From positions 44,638,064-44,702,063 of the forward strand of contig JAYESD010000001.1 of the NCBI GenBank assembly GCA_036927565.1: a stretch of DNA of 64,000 nt, written 5' to 3'. The notes beneath the pieces are model-generated. The model was given only the letters and a program-made list of their open reading frames with translations, had not been told where the DNA came from and did no database searches. Within the stretch, counting starts at the first letter, position 1. Each line of letters opens with the position of its first letter. This DNA comes from Tuctoria greenei. Its lineage: Eukaryota > Streptophyta > Magnoliopsida > Poales > Poaceae. A program made the position numbers and the translations under genes. This document shows positions 10,081 through 20,354 of this stretch, piece after piece.

Positions 10081-12351
10081 CTTCCTTTTAGGTACCCAAG
10101 CAGAGTTGGGTCCTTTGACGTTAGTAGTGAGCCACTTGGGCACCCACACGCAAGGTTTAGGGCTCTTGCGGAGTGGCCCAACATATCTAGCAAATACTTT
10201 GCCATACTTGTTCCTCATTAGAACATAAGATGCATCCAAATCATGAAAGAGAGGATGCAGTTCAGTTTTAGGCATTTTATTGCTAGTTGAAAGGTTCTTC
10301 CCAATTTTAGTTGGGGATGTGCTTCCCTTGACAAAGATAATCAAGTCTTTGCCACACTTGGAGGTTTTAGGATTTTGCTTTCCACCTCTAGTATAACCAA
10401 GACCATCCTTGACATAGGGATGTCTTGTGTTGGTGTATGCACTTCGTGCATACGCCACCTTCTCTTTGCCAAAGATGGCACCCTTAGGTGCTTGTTTGCC
10501 TTGAGTCAACTTAAGCTCATCCTTTAATTTAAGGATCAAGTTTGAACACTTGCAAGTGGAGATTACTTCGGATGCAACCTTTGAGGAGGATGAGCTTGTG
10601 GAGGAAGAGGCTACATTAGTCTTGAGGGACTCAACTTGAGTTTCAAGGATCTTGTTAATTTTTTCCAAGTTGCCAAGTTCGTCCTTGAGCCCAATGGTAG
10701 TCTCCTCAAGACTTGAGCAAGTTTTCTTGCTTAGAGCAAGTTCATGCTCTAATGCCTTGCTCTTCTCTCTCTCAAGCTCAAGGAGATCAATAAGATCTTG
10801 ACATCTCTGTTTTTCATGGATGAGCATGTCCTCTTGCCTATATATGAGCTCCTCCTTCTCAAAGATTTCATCCGAGAGCAATTTCATTCTACGCAAAGTG
10901 CTCTTACTTATATCCTTAAGCATGTGTTTGTTTTCACTAGCATTATAAAATTCATCATGGGAAGATATGGAGGAGGATGAGTGAGAAGTAACCTTTCGCC
11001 TTCCTTATTTTGCCATGAGGCATGTTGGCTTGTGGTCGTCGAGGTTGGGGAAAAGCTTGCTTCCCTTGGAGCTCCTCCGGATGGCTATGGTTGCCACCTT
11101 CTCCTCGTCTTCGGAGGAGGACTCATCGTTAGAGTCTCATTCCTTGCCCAAGTGAGCATGACCGGAGGTCCTCTTCTTCTTGAAGAATTTCTTTTCTTGA
11201 GGCTTGCCCTCCTTCTTCTTCTTGCCCTCTTCATGTGGAAAATCCACAATGAAGTTCTCGTACTCGCCACAATTGTAGCAAGCTCTCTTTGTTTTGGGCC
11301 TTGCTTTTTCCTTGCCCTTGCTCTCGTTGTTGTATCCTCCTTTACTTCTCCTCATCATCCTCTTGAATTTGTTGATGAAGAGGGCCTCTTCCTCATCGGT
11401 GTCGAGACTCTCCTCATCACTTTATTTTTGCTCTTTTGAGGAGGATGTTGCTTTGAGTGCCACATCCTTCATCTTCGAGGCGGTGAACCTTTGGAGGTCA
11501 TTGTCGAAGAGTGCATCCTTCTCCATGATCTCGTGGTTGATGATCCTTCCTAGGACCTCCTCCGGGGTCATTTGAGCAAACCCCGGGCTTTCTCGTATCA
11601 TGGAGCAAAGAGAGACATTTCTAGGCATGAATGCTAGAATCATCCTCTTCATTACCTCGTGGCCGGTCCACTTTGTGCAGCCATAAGATCTACTCTTGTT
11701 GATGAGGAGCTTTAGGCGGTTGTACATCTCCTAGGGAGATTCACCATCCATAATGGCAAACCTACCGAGCTCTCCTTCAATGAGCTCAATCTTTGCCTCC
11801 TTCACGACTCGGTTTCCTTCATGAGCCGTCTTGAGGGTGTCCCAAATATCCTTGGCCACCTCAAGTCCATCTACCCGGTTGAAATCATCTCTTGAGAGAG
11901 ACGAGATGATCACTCCAGCCGCTTGGGCATTGCGGTGAAGGATCACGGCTTGCTCCGGAGTGATGTCTTCCCCATTCTTTGGGATATGCACCCCGGTCAA
12001 CACAATTTTCCACAATGAAGGGTTGAGTGACACGAGGTGGATCTTCATGTTGTGCTTCCACATATCATAGTCGGTTCCATCTAATTGGGGAGGCTTTCCC
12101 ATTGGGATGGAGAGGTAGTGGTTGTTGGAGACAAGGCGTTCATAGTTGTAGCCTTGTTGGTTGTAGTGGGGCGTGCCACTTGTTGTAGAGGTTGAGGAGT
12201 CAACCTTTGGAATCCTCAACTTCTCTCGAAGTTTTGCCTTGAGCTGGCGAGTCTCTTTGTCATTAGTTGGTTTGTCTTGGTAGACAATCATCTCCTCATG
12301 GGTTGCTTGGACCTCATTGTTCGAGACTTCATCATTCCCCATTCCGACCAT
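10075..12351 (-). pseudogene. Copia-A gag with coiled-coil linker (several breaks)
   Basis: Start Met at 12351 (M-V-G-M-G-N). The N-terminal part carries the Copia capsid-like (UBN2-type) region with Y-D-M-W-K-H-N-M-K-I-H and I-W-D-T-L-K-T-A-H-E-G-N. An in-frame TAG near 11730 replaces a Gln codon present in Copia-B. The zinc knuckle near 11260-11290 is degenerate: C-Y-N-C-G-E-Y-E-N-F-I-V-D-F has lost the His and last Cys kept by Copia-B. Residues from 10923 leftward form a Leu/Glu/Lys-rich coiled coil leading to the protease. Gag would build the particle. It is a pseudogene with at least three breaks. Confidence 0.85.
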
Positions 12352-12389
12352 CCTCTCTCCGAGTTGTTAGACTCTTTGTGGAGAGTCCT

Positions 12390-12401
12390 GCTCTGATACC
12401 A
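12390..12401 (-). other. Copia-A primer binding site (tRNA-iMet)
   Basis: The minus strand reads TGGTATCAGAGC, complementary to the 3' end of initiator tRNA-Met, 2 bases from the LTR end. Confidence 0.9.
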
Positions 12402-12481
12402 ATTGAAAGTTGCCTAGAGGGGGCGTGAATAGGCTAATTGACCTGAAATGACTTAATAAAATGAAATCAGTACTTAGGGGG

Positions 12482-13613
12482 CGGACTAGTCCGGTCCAGG
12501 GGTGGACTAGTCCGGTCCACCTGCACGGAAAACCTAAAAAAGAGTTTCTAACAAGTTTTAGTTGGATTTTTGTGATGTGAAAAGTGTTAGGATGATTCAG
12601 TTAACCTTAACAAGTTATATAGCAAGTATGAAGCTAAGGATCACAGTGAAATGAAAACGATGAATGAAAAACGAGAAAGCTAACCCTAGAAGCAATGTGC
12701 GATAAATGAAAGCGAAGTATACAAGGGACACAAGGATTTTATCCTGAGGTTCGATCCCACACAGGAATCTACGTCCCCGTTGAGGAGTCCACGAAGGATC
12801 GGGTTCAACAACCCTTCCCTCACCGAGTTTGCCACAAGGGCCAAACCGGTTCTCCACTATCACAAGGGTGAATACAAGATTCGTTGGGGCTTCTCACAAT
12901 CTGAGGCTCCCACCACAAATATGATCACAAATCACAAAGAACAACTCAAGCCAGGGATCACAAAGATTCAACAAGTGCAAGAGATCAAACTGAGAGCCAA
13001 AGAGCGGTGTTCTTCCTCTTCTTCACCTCACCAAACCCTAATCCACACAAGAATTAGTTTTTGAGGGAAAGTAGGCAAGAAGGAGGATTTTGAAGGCTCA
13101 AAGTTTGCTGTGGCGGCGCTAGGGTTTTGAGAGAGTTCAAATGAACCCAGGGGTCCTCTATTTATAGAGGATCCAAGCCCATACTACTGACCTCAGCAGA
13201 TGGGCGGATTAGTCCGGCCTATGGCCCGGACTAGTCCGGCCTTTGGGACCACTGACGTCCCTGACAACTGCCACACTACGTGGCAATCATCACGCTACCC
13301 GCCAAAATCAAATTCAAACGGTCACTTAAGAACGGACTAGTTCGTTCCAAATCGGACTAGTCCGATCTCACACAGAACCTTTTGTTCCGTGTGAAAACAG
13401 ACTAGTCTGGAGACCACGGACTAGTCCGACCACCAGGGCGGACTAGTACGGCCTCCCAGACTTAGTCGCTGAAGCACCCAACTCTCACAAACCCGAACTA
13501 GTCCGCACCCACAGCGGACTAGTCCGATCTCAGTGAGGACCTCTTGATCCGGACCAAAATAGACTAGGCCGTCTAGGAGCGGACTAGTCCGGCCACCAAC
13601 ACGGACTAGTCCG
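12482..13613. repeat. Array of palindrome CGGACTAGTCCG in Copia-A LTR
   Basis: Perfect 12-bp copies start at 12482, 13227, 13353, 13417, 13515, 13580 and 13602. One-change copies include 12503, 13205, 13333, 13439 and 13494, and a two-change copy starts at 13398. Spacing is irregular. Most lie between the TATA box and the outer (5') LTR end, in U3. Confidence 0.9.
13159..13166 (-). promoter_or_regulatory. TATA box of Copia-A 5' LTR
   Basis: The minus strand reads TATAAATA inside a 16-bp hairpin (CCTCTA / TAGAGG arms, 13155-13170). Transcription would run leftward into gag. Confidence 0.65.
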
Positions 13614-13934
13614 ACCACTCCTACCAGACTACTCTAGCACTCTTCTCTCAATGGGTTTTGATCTCTAAACCGCTTTGAGCTCCCAACTTGATCTCAATGC
13701 ACTTTACGCACACACCCTCATACATATACGACTAGTCTAAACTCAGCATGTTAGAAACCCTAGTTTCTACTTTTTGAGTTGACACCGCCGTTTCCATCCT
13801 TTTCCTTTTTGAGGGTTTGTGGTTCCAATTGAGTCCACACCTGTGCTTAAGATCACTGAGCTCATTAGTTACTTAATTTTCGTCATCAATCATCCAAAAC
13901 CCATGGGGATCCTAGATGCACTTTCATCGTAGAC

Positions 13935-16256
13935 CTACCGAGTCTTCTCATCGAGGGCCTTGGTGATGGCCTCTTTCTCATTGAGTGTGCGGTCTAACCG
14001 CACCGGTCGGGCCTTCTCTTTCTCTAACCACTCCCTCTGGTTCGTGAGCCTTGATTGCATCATCGTCAGCTTGAAATGAAGCTTGTTGCGCCAACGCCTT
14101 AAGGTGTTGTGTTTTTCTTTGAGAGTCTTGCTTTCATTATCAAAGGTGAGATGGACCTGGCGGAGACTTGAGCAGGCATTGTGAGTAGACATCGCCAGGG
14201 GAATTGGCTCCGGGCCCGCCTGAGGTGCGTTAGCAGGCTCCAGTGGGTCTTCCAAGACAACTATCGGATCCCACGGTGCAAGCGTGGTCTCCATCAACTC
14301 CACGTCGTTGGGGCTGACCTCAGGGAGCTTTTCTACCTCCATAGCAGTCGAGGAAGGTCCCGCAGCGAGAGCTTCTACCTCCGAAGCTCATGGGGAGTGC
14401 CCCTCAGCCGTATCTTCAACCATCTGCTCAGGAGGTGGAGGACCCACGGCTGGATCTTTTGATTGCACCGGCTCGAACATAGTCACCTCCGGAGCTTCAG
14501 CCACTTCCGGCACTAATGCTGGAGCCTCCTCAGCAGGCTCTATAATCGCGAGAGCTTCTTCACGTACTTCTTCCACGTGGTCCTGCGCTACCATGGGATC
14601 TCCCAGCGTTGGCACTGAACTTGTCTCCATGACAGCCGGCGCCAGAGCTATCGTGTCGTCCGCCACTACCACTAGAGGAGAGGCAGGAGCCAGGACAGGA
14701 GCTTCAACTTGTACAACCTCCTTTTTCGACACTCTGGAAATAGAGTAAACAAAATTCAAGAAACTGCAAAGAAGTAAATACTTCAACACAAGTTAAGGAG
14801 ATGTCCCTTACCTTGGGACATTGCCGCTCCAGTTGGCGTAGAGATTTTTTTCTAGCGACCGGAGCTAGAGCCCATCGTAGTTGCTGTGGCAGAGGCTCTG
14901 GATTTCAGCCCGGAGATTGCCACAACCATCGGCGTCGCCTCAGCTAGGACCTCCCTCTGCTGGGAAGGACCCTTGGACCTAGAGCCCGCAGTCGACACTA
15001 GAGCCGGGGTCGACTTGTTGGAGCCAGCGTCTTTTGTGGATGTCGGGTCCGAAGATGATTTGGCCACTAGAGCTGGACTTGGTCGAGGTGGAGGCATTTC
15101 TGGCGTCAGGGTCGATCTATTAGAGCTCCCATCAGCATGCCTCAGCTTCCTCTTCTGGCTGGAAGGTTCGACAGGCTCCTTGCCCTTGCCCTTGTCGGTA
15201 TCAGCCTCCTTCTAGCTTTGGGCAGCTGGGGCACTTCTCTCTGAAGCTCTGGGAATGGAGATCCATGTATTTCTTTGCTTATCCACCAAGCCCAGGTCAT
15301 GAAGCTCCGCAGCCCCCTCTGTTATTCCTTCATGAACTTTGGTATCATGTTCACAGGGAGGAATTCTGCTGGGGGGTCAGGTCATCCAAATTGATGGCTC
15401 CGTGATGCAGCTTTTGAAGATGACGCTTCAAAGCTTTTTCATCGAAATTAGATTGGAGACCAGTCTCAATCCGGTTGGTGTCCATCATTCCACTAAAAGC
15501 CCATGCAGGCCATTCCCTCTTCTTTAGCGGAGCCCACTGGTTTGTCAGGAAGTTGGCGATCACCATATGTGGAGTCACTCCTCCCTCCACGCATTGTCGG
15601 ATCCTTGTCATGATGGGGTTGTATGCCTCGGATAGCTCTGGGATTACTTCCCAAGCGTCAGTGTCAATTTTGGGGAGGCCTTCGGGCAGCTCCAGCATGT
15701 CATGGTGATTCACGCTGACAACCACCCAATCCTTCTTCCAATCGTCCCACTTCCCGGAGGAGAATGTCTTCAAGTACTTGAAGGGAGAATTATTGCGCTT
15801 CACGACGTAGTAGAAGCCAAGTAACACTTTCTTCTTTTTGGTGGCGTGGACCGTGAAGAAGGTCCAGAAGATCTCAACGCAAGGCGGCACACCCACCCAC
15901 ATCTCGCAAAAGTGGACGAAAGTCACCACTAGCAAGTAGGAGTGAGGGTTGAGGTGATGAAGTTGCAAACCATAGAAGTCCAGCAGCATCAGCAAGAAGC
16001 TGGAGAAGGGTGGTATTAGCCCCACCATGGCGAATGCAGAGAAAAAGATGACCTGGTCGGTGCATTCCTTCTTAAAGGGGAGCTTGCCGATGCGGATCGA
16101 GTTGTTGAAGCAGTTGCTCGACCACCCCATGTAGGTGTGTACCTTCGACAACTCATTCTCGCTCTTCATTATACCGCGGGGGAGACCCAACTCCATCACG
16201 GCAAAGTGGAGCGGAAGTGGGAAAAGCGATGCAAAGGCAAAGAGCTCTGAGCGCAA
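13935..16256 (-). pseudogene. Tat-1 antisense ORF (gypsy-type transposon protein, spliced, broken)
   Basis: The minus-strand gene starts at Met 16256, or more likely at M-E-L-G-L near 16199, the start shared with Tat-2. The first part (to 15351) has the motif A-M-V-G-L-I-P-P-F, then L-D-F-Y-G-L-Q-L-H-H-L and F-V-H-F-C-E-M-W-V-G-V-P-P, which I recognise as the plant 'putative gypsy type transposon' family. A frameshift in a C-run follows D-D-L-T-P. Then come a low-complexity Ser/Ala/Pro part, a 78-nt intron (14734-14811), an acidic Pro/Ala-rich part and a coiled coil, ending at a TAG near 13935 just before Copia-A. The molecular role is unknown. Its antisense position is known for Tat-lineage elements such as Grande. 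Confidence 0.8.
14734..14811 (-). other. 78-nt intron in Tat-1 antisense gene
   Basis: Minus strand: exon ...CCCAAG, donor GTAAG (from 14811), acceptor ...TTTCCAG (to 14734), exon AGTGTCG. Removing it joins a P-K frame to a V-S-K-K-E-V frame. The Tat-2 gene has an intron of the same length at the homologous place. Confidence 0.75.
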
Positions 16257-16731
16257 GATCGAATGAAAGCGTAAAGAGTTCTCTCCTAGTGCAAGCTTTC
16301 ACCCTTCAGTAAGCATCCGCAACGCTTGGATGGAAACCGCGTCGGAGTCAAAAGCACATTCTGGAAAGTTACCTTGTCAATGACAAGGGCCCAAGTCCAC
16401 TTTGGTAAAAAGTCGTACCAGGTAAACCATTGTCATGATGGGAAGTTGCAAGCCCGAGGGCGACGGCCTGACAGGGCTACAACGATTATGTTGGGAACCA
16501 ATGCGATTTTCGTATCGGGAACCGGTGACCTTCAATTGCGTGAGATCCGCACGCCAGGATCCCATGTGCCATATCAAGAAGGGCCACTTGGCGGTGGCAT
16601 AACTCTTTGTCGTTGCCTCAACCGCCCAGAAAAAGACTTTCAAGTCACAGCGGGGGAATCGAGGATGGCCCAACCTCCATTAGCATAACCTCACCGTGAG
16701 GGTCTCTCCCAGAGGTGGGCCCTGGGGCCAC
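16257..16731 (+). other. Tat-1 spacer between antisense ORF and 3' LTR
   Basis: No credible coding. Relative to the antisense gene this is its upstream region. It holds a 47-bp block (16509-16555) conserved with Tat-2 (31358-31405), and a stretch near 16285-16335 that resembles the Tat-2 sequence upstream of the ORF start. The purine-rich run just before 16732 (GAGGTGGGCCCTGGGGCC) is the likely polypurine tract. Confidence 0.65.
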
Positions 16732-16889
16732 TATTAGTACCCTGCATACCGGGTACCCCCTGATACCGCGAGTAAAGCCAAGGAGTTCCTATGTATGAGT
16801 TGAAGACTTCCAAATTCAACACGCATCCCGTAACACTAGGCCCGCCTCCCTCGTTTGGGTAGCTTTGGTGTTACCACATGCCATGTGGA
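16732..16889 (+). repeat. Tat-1 3' LTR, left part
   Basis: Starts TATTAGTACCC, matching the Tat-2 LTR start TGTCGGTACCC with changes. It is cut by Copia-B and continues at 49011. The two parts total about 843 bp. Confidence 0.75.
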
Positions 16890-18487
16890 TGGAAAGTCGC
16901 CTAGAGGGGGGTGAATAGGCAATAAGACCTGAAATGGCTTAATCAAACGAGATTAAATTACTGAGGCCGGACTTGTCTAGACAGGGCCGGACTAGTCCGC
17001 TAAGCACAGGGTGAAAACCTAAAAACTTGATTTCTACAAGTTATTTGTGGAATTTAAGTTCACCAAAGATGTAGGTAATGTGTAGTAACCTAGTAGCTCC
17101 TAGATTGACAATTGTAGGCAAATAGGTTACAAAATTCCAACAAGATCAAAGTGAAGAGTAATATGAACCCTAAAAGCAATTCTAGTGACTATCAAATGTA
17201 AAGTGACAAGAGAGACACAATTTATCATGTGGTTCAGCTCCACGAAGAAGCCTACATCCACGTTGAGAAGTCCACACAAGGACCGGGTCTCACTTGACCC
17301 TTCTCGCACCAAGCCACCACAATGGTCGGCTTGGTTTACACTATATCAATGGGTAATCACCAAGTTTGATTGGGGATGCTCACAAGTTGAGGCTCCCACA
17401 AAGCAATACAATGAGGAGCACACAAAGCTCAACTCACACAAGCCACAAAACACAACACAATGTTCAAGAGATCAAACCGAGAGCCAAAGCACGATGATCT
17501 TCCTTCACTCTCCTCCCCAAACCCTAATCTCTTCAAGATTTGGTCTTAGAGGGCTAGTAGGACGAGTGGAAGGCTATGGAAGGCTCTAGGTCACTTGTGG
17601 CGGTGCTAGGGTTCAAAATTAATCAAATAGGGGCTAGGAGTCCCCTTTTTATAGGGATCCCGACAACTAATCGTTGCCACCAGGACAACCCCGGACTAGT
17701 CCGGCCTTCTAGGACCACCGACAATTTCACATCATTGATTTACAAAACAGATGATGTGTGCGCCAACGTTTGAATTTCAAACGGCCACTAACAACACGGA
17801 CTAGTCCGGTCAACAACGGACTAGTCCGAAGTAGGACAGAAAGGTTTAGTCCGTCCCAAAACAGACTCAACTGGGTAGGCCCGGACTAGTCCGGCCACAG
17901 GGGGCGGACTAGTTCGGCCCTCTAGGGTTTGCTCGGTTTCTCTCACACTAAGTCCCAAACAGACTAGTCCGTACCACCACAGACAAGTCCGAACTTTTCC
18001 AGAGAGCTTTTGTCCGTTCCAAAACGGACAAGTCCAGTTTTCGGGGATTTAGCTCCAACTACACTAAGGGATGAACGGACTAGTCCGTACCCATACGAAC
18101 AAGATCGAATTCATCTAGAGACCTTTACTCCGTCCAAAAATGGACTACTCTGACTGGCCGGACTAGTCCAGCCTCCTAGGGTTTTTCCTCATTTTGGCTT
18201 CTCACTTAGGTTTTTTCTCTCAACCACCACTTTGAACCCTCTAGAATAATCTCAATGCACATGATACATCCACCCTCACACATGATATGACTCATCTAAG
18301 CTCAACACCATAGAAACCCTAATTTCTACTCTTGAGTCTTTGACGCCCGTTTTATCCTTTTCCTTTTTGAGGGATTTTGTCTCATTTCAACCATCACACC
18401 TATGCTTAAGATCAACTCAGCTTATTAGTCTCTTAATTGTCATCATCAATCATCCAAAACCCACAAGGATGCCTATATGCACTTTCA
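16890..18487 (-). repeat. Copia-B 3' LTR (1598 bp)
   Basis: Plus-strand ends TGGAAAGTCGCC and ATGCACTTTCA. It pairs with 47579-49010 but keeps about 186 bp (around 17639-17824) that the 5' LTR lost, including the TATA region (minus-strand TATAAAAA near 17646-17653). It is rich in CGGACTAGTCCG-type palindromes. Confidence 0.9.
16988..18176. repeat. Array of CGGACTAGTCCG palindromes in Copia-B 3' LTR
   Basis: Perfect copies start at 16988, 17692, 17797, 17817 and 17882. Many one- or two-change copies (for example 17905) follow up to about 18176. Decayed copies mostly carry C-to-T or G-to-A changes. Confidence 0.85.
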
Positions 18488-18503
18488 ATCTCCCCCTTTT
18501 TAG
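18488..18503 (-). other. Copia-B polypurine tract
   Basis: On the minus strand the run AAAAAGGGGGAGAT ends directly at the 3' LTR, the expected plus-strand primer position. Confidence 0.8.
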
Positions 18504-18927
18504 TGATTGATGACAAACATTAAGACTTCAACAAAAAGGATAATATTTTGTTTCCATAACATGTATTTGTATGAGTGACTCCCCCTCAATGTATGCATCA
18601 TGAGTAAGAGAGATTGAGAGAGTTCTCATACATATACATATTATGGTGGGGTGCCTAATTGATGTACTCATAAATTGTGATAAGGCAACAAATATGCAAG
18701 ATAAACATGTAATTGAGGCAACACATCACAATTTAGACAAAATACATGAGAACATAGATTAAGTCCTACAATCAACTTTAAATGAGAGTTTTAAAAACAT
18801 AAGTCCATAGTGGATCAATCTCTCGCCCATAGAACTATCTAAGTACCCCCTTCTAACCCCCTTCCAATCTCTCCCCTTTGGCATCAAGACACCAAAAAGG
18901 AAAGGATAGAAAGAAGAGTCCTAAGAT
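18504..18927 (-). other. Copia-B 3' untranslated spacer
   Basis: About 420 bp, AT-rich, between the stop of the env-like ORF and the polypurine tract. I see no coding or repeat structure in it. Confidence 0.6.
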
Positions 18928-19461
18928 CTACTCCTCATCATCATTAGCGTCATCATCATCGTTGTCGTCTCCTCCACCTTGATGCCCGCTGTCGCTCTCC
19001 ATGGGTTCCAGGTCCTCATGGTCATCATCTTCGGATGGAGCCACCGTGGAGGTACCAGCTTCACCAAATTGAGCAAGCTCCTCGGCAGTGAACTTCGGGA
19101 ATGGAGTCATCTCCCCATCACTCTCTACAGCGGGAGACATGGGGATGTCCAACTTGGCGCACATCACCTTGAAATACTTCTCTTGACGACGCTCATGTGA
19201 CGTTGCCGAACCTCCGCTTTCCGGCAAGAGGAGAAGATAGCTTTAAAGAACTTGAGGAAACAACTTCCACATTGTGATGAAGGAGGTGGTGGAGGAGGTG
19301 ATGACACGAAGTGAGAAGAAGAAGCGGGGGGATCCACATTCTTCCTTCTAGGGGCAGCAGGCTTCGGGGGAGGGATTTGAGGACGAAGCCTTTAGTGAGT
19401 GATGTCCTTCTTGAAGGTGAGCTCGGACACCTTCTCGATCATGTACATGATGTAAGGAGCA
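18928..19461 (-). pseudogene. Copia-B env-like ORF, C-terminal part
   Basis: The minus-strand continuation, beyond Tat-2, of the ORF at 32437-33567. From 19461 leftward it reads P-Y-I-M-Y-M-I-E-K, then an in-frame TAA, a Pro/Ser-rich stretch with six prolines in a row, and a hydrophobic F-L-K-F-F-K-A-I-F segment. A frameshift near 19230 leads into the last 99 codons. These end in a strongly acidic tail (Asp/Glu-rich with a G-G-G) and a TAG at 18928. The position after pol is that of the env-like gene of SIRE elements. I see no clear signal peptide or fusion peptide, and the function is unknown. Confidence 0.7.
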
Positions 19462-20317
19462 TGTTGGTACCCTAGAAACCGTACACCCCTTGAGGTTACA
19501 AAGATCTCAAAGGAAAGTCGTCTACTTGGTTTGAAGATCCTCGGAGGCCCACATGTCAGACATGTCCGGACCCGCTTCTCCAACATGGTTAATTCCTGGG
19601 TCGCCACGTGTAAAACCAAACCGGAGCTACCGCCCACAAGGGGGAAGCTCTAGGCCACGTACCGAAACGGCACCTCCAGACTTAACCCAAGATCGAGAGA
19701 AGCTCCGGACCTGACACGTGTCGGGTAGTCCCGGAGCTACCTGCTTCCCACAGCAAGCTTCGGAGCTGCCACGTGTCCAATCGTCGGATCTTCAGCTTCT
19801 AACCTTCGGATGACCTTGCAACAACTCCGGATCTTCAAAGGAGAGCCAAGGACTTCAAGACCCGATTAAGTGTCATTAATGCCATATTAATGACACTTAA
19901 ATGGACGATCTTAACAACAGTAATGGTGCTGTAAAAGCCCGTTATAGGATCATTAAGAGCAATTAAATGTGTATCAATACTAGTAACCGTCGGGGCCACA
20001 TGTCGGGCCAGGCTAACTTGTAACGGCCTGCCCTAGTACTATAAAAGGACAGGCCGACGATACACACAGGGGGGTACACAAGGCTAGAGATAGACACGCA
20101 CCTCATACGCACGTGACAAAGCTCATATGGCTAATACAACACCAACACACCCGTGGAGTAGGGTATTACGCTCAGGCGGCCCGAACCACGTAAATTCTTA
20201 TGTCTCCTGTGCCAAACTCCTATTCACCTTCTTGAATCTCCGCGCGCCCACACCGAACATCAAACTCCCCTATCACTTTAGTAGTGTAGGGAGATCTGCC
20301 GGTTCCAACCGCCGACA
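19462..20317 (+). repeat. Tat-2 5' LTR (856 bp)
   Basis: Bounded by TGTTGG and CCGACA, followed by the primer site. Contains several short GGAGCT-type inverted motifs and a TATA box at 20040. Confidence 0.93.
20040..20046 (+). promoter_or_regulatory. TATA box of Tat-2 5' LTR
   Basis: TATAAAA followed by GGACAGG. The 3' LTR copy near 32160 reads TATAAGA, and the Tat-1 LTR keeps TATAAAA at 49449-49455, so the site is conserved in the family. Confidence 0.7.
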
Positions 20318-20318
20318 G

Positions 20319-20340
20319 TTGGCGCGCCAGGTAGGGGCGC
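20319..20340 (+). other. Tat-2 primer binding site
   Basis: TTGGCGCGCCAGGTAGGGG lies one base after the LTR. Its position and TGGCG start fit a tRNA primer site; I cannot assign the tRNA with confidence. Confidence 0.75.
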
Positions 20341-20354
20341 CTCAGATTTCGAGA

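Larger units (their letters stand above)
1..13926 (-). mobile_element. Copia-A, SIRE-type Ty1/Copia retrotransposon (partial, interrupted)
   Basis: A minus-strand Copia element whose 5' LTR is at the right (12404-13926) and whose 3' end lies beyond the left edge. Domains read from right to left: gag with a degenerate zinc knuckle, a long coiled-coil linker, protease, integrase, then reverse transcriptase at 1-823. The order protease-integrase-RT is diagnostic of Copia. A long gag and an LTR beginning TGAAAGT, with a tRNA-Met primer site, fit the SIRE type of grasses. LARD-1 (824-8581) splits it between integrase and RT. The right flank (13927 on) is the antisense gene of Tat-1, so Copia-A appears to be inserted there; its left duplication is outside the window. 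Stops and frameshifts show it is inactive. Confidence 0.9.
12404..13926 (-). repeat. Copia-A 5' LTR (1523 bp)
   Basis: Plus-strand ends TGAAAGT and ACTTTCA are inverted repeats. The inner end GCCTAGAGGGGG(C)GTGAATAGG is shared with both Copia-B LTRs. The LTR contains an array of the palindrome CGGACTAGTCCG and a TATA box. Only this LTR of Copia-A is in the window, so its age cannot be judged here. Confidence 0.92.
13927..16889 (+). mobile_element. Tat-1, Tat-lineage Gypsy element, 3' half (oldest layer)
   Basis: Contains an antisense ORF homologous to that of Tat-2, the spacer behind it, and the first 158 bp of the 3' LTR. It is cut at 13926 by Copia-A (inside the antisense ORF, at the point matching the R-A-L-D-A-Q part of Tat-2) and at 16889 by Copia-B. 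The rest of the LTR resumes at 49011. Gag-pol of Tat-1 must lie left of Copia-A, outside the window. It is more diverged and more broken than Tat-2. Confidence 0.85.

Noticed and set aside
9879..10228. Plus-strand frames over the Copia-A protease
   Set aside because: Shadows of the minus-strand polyprotein, which has clear protease and integrase motifs.
12482..13613. CGGACTAGTCCG array as a CRISPR-like repeat array
   Set aside because: Spacing is irregular, the repeat is a short palindrome inside a plant LTR, and no cas genes exist; it is an LTR feature.
14284..14748. Plus-strand frames across the Tat-1 antisense gene
   Set aside because: Same reason: low-complexity mirror frames of the antisense coding sequence.
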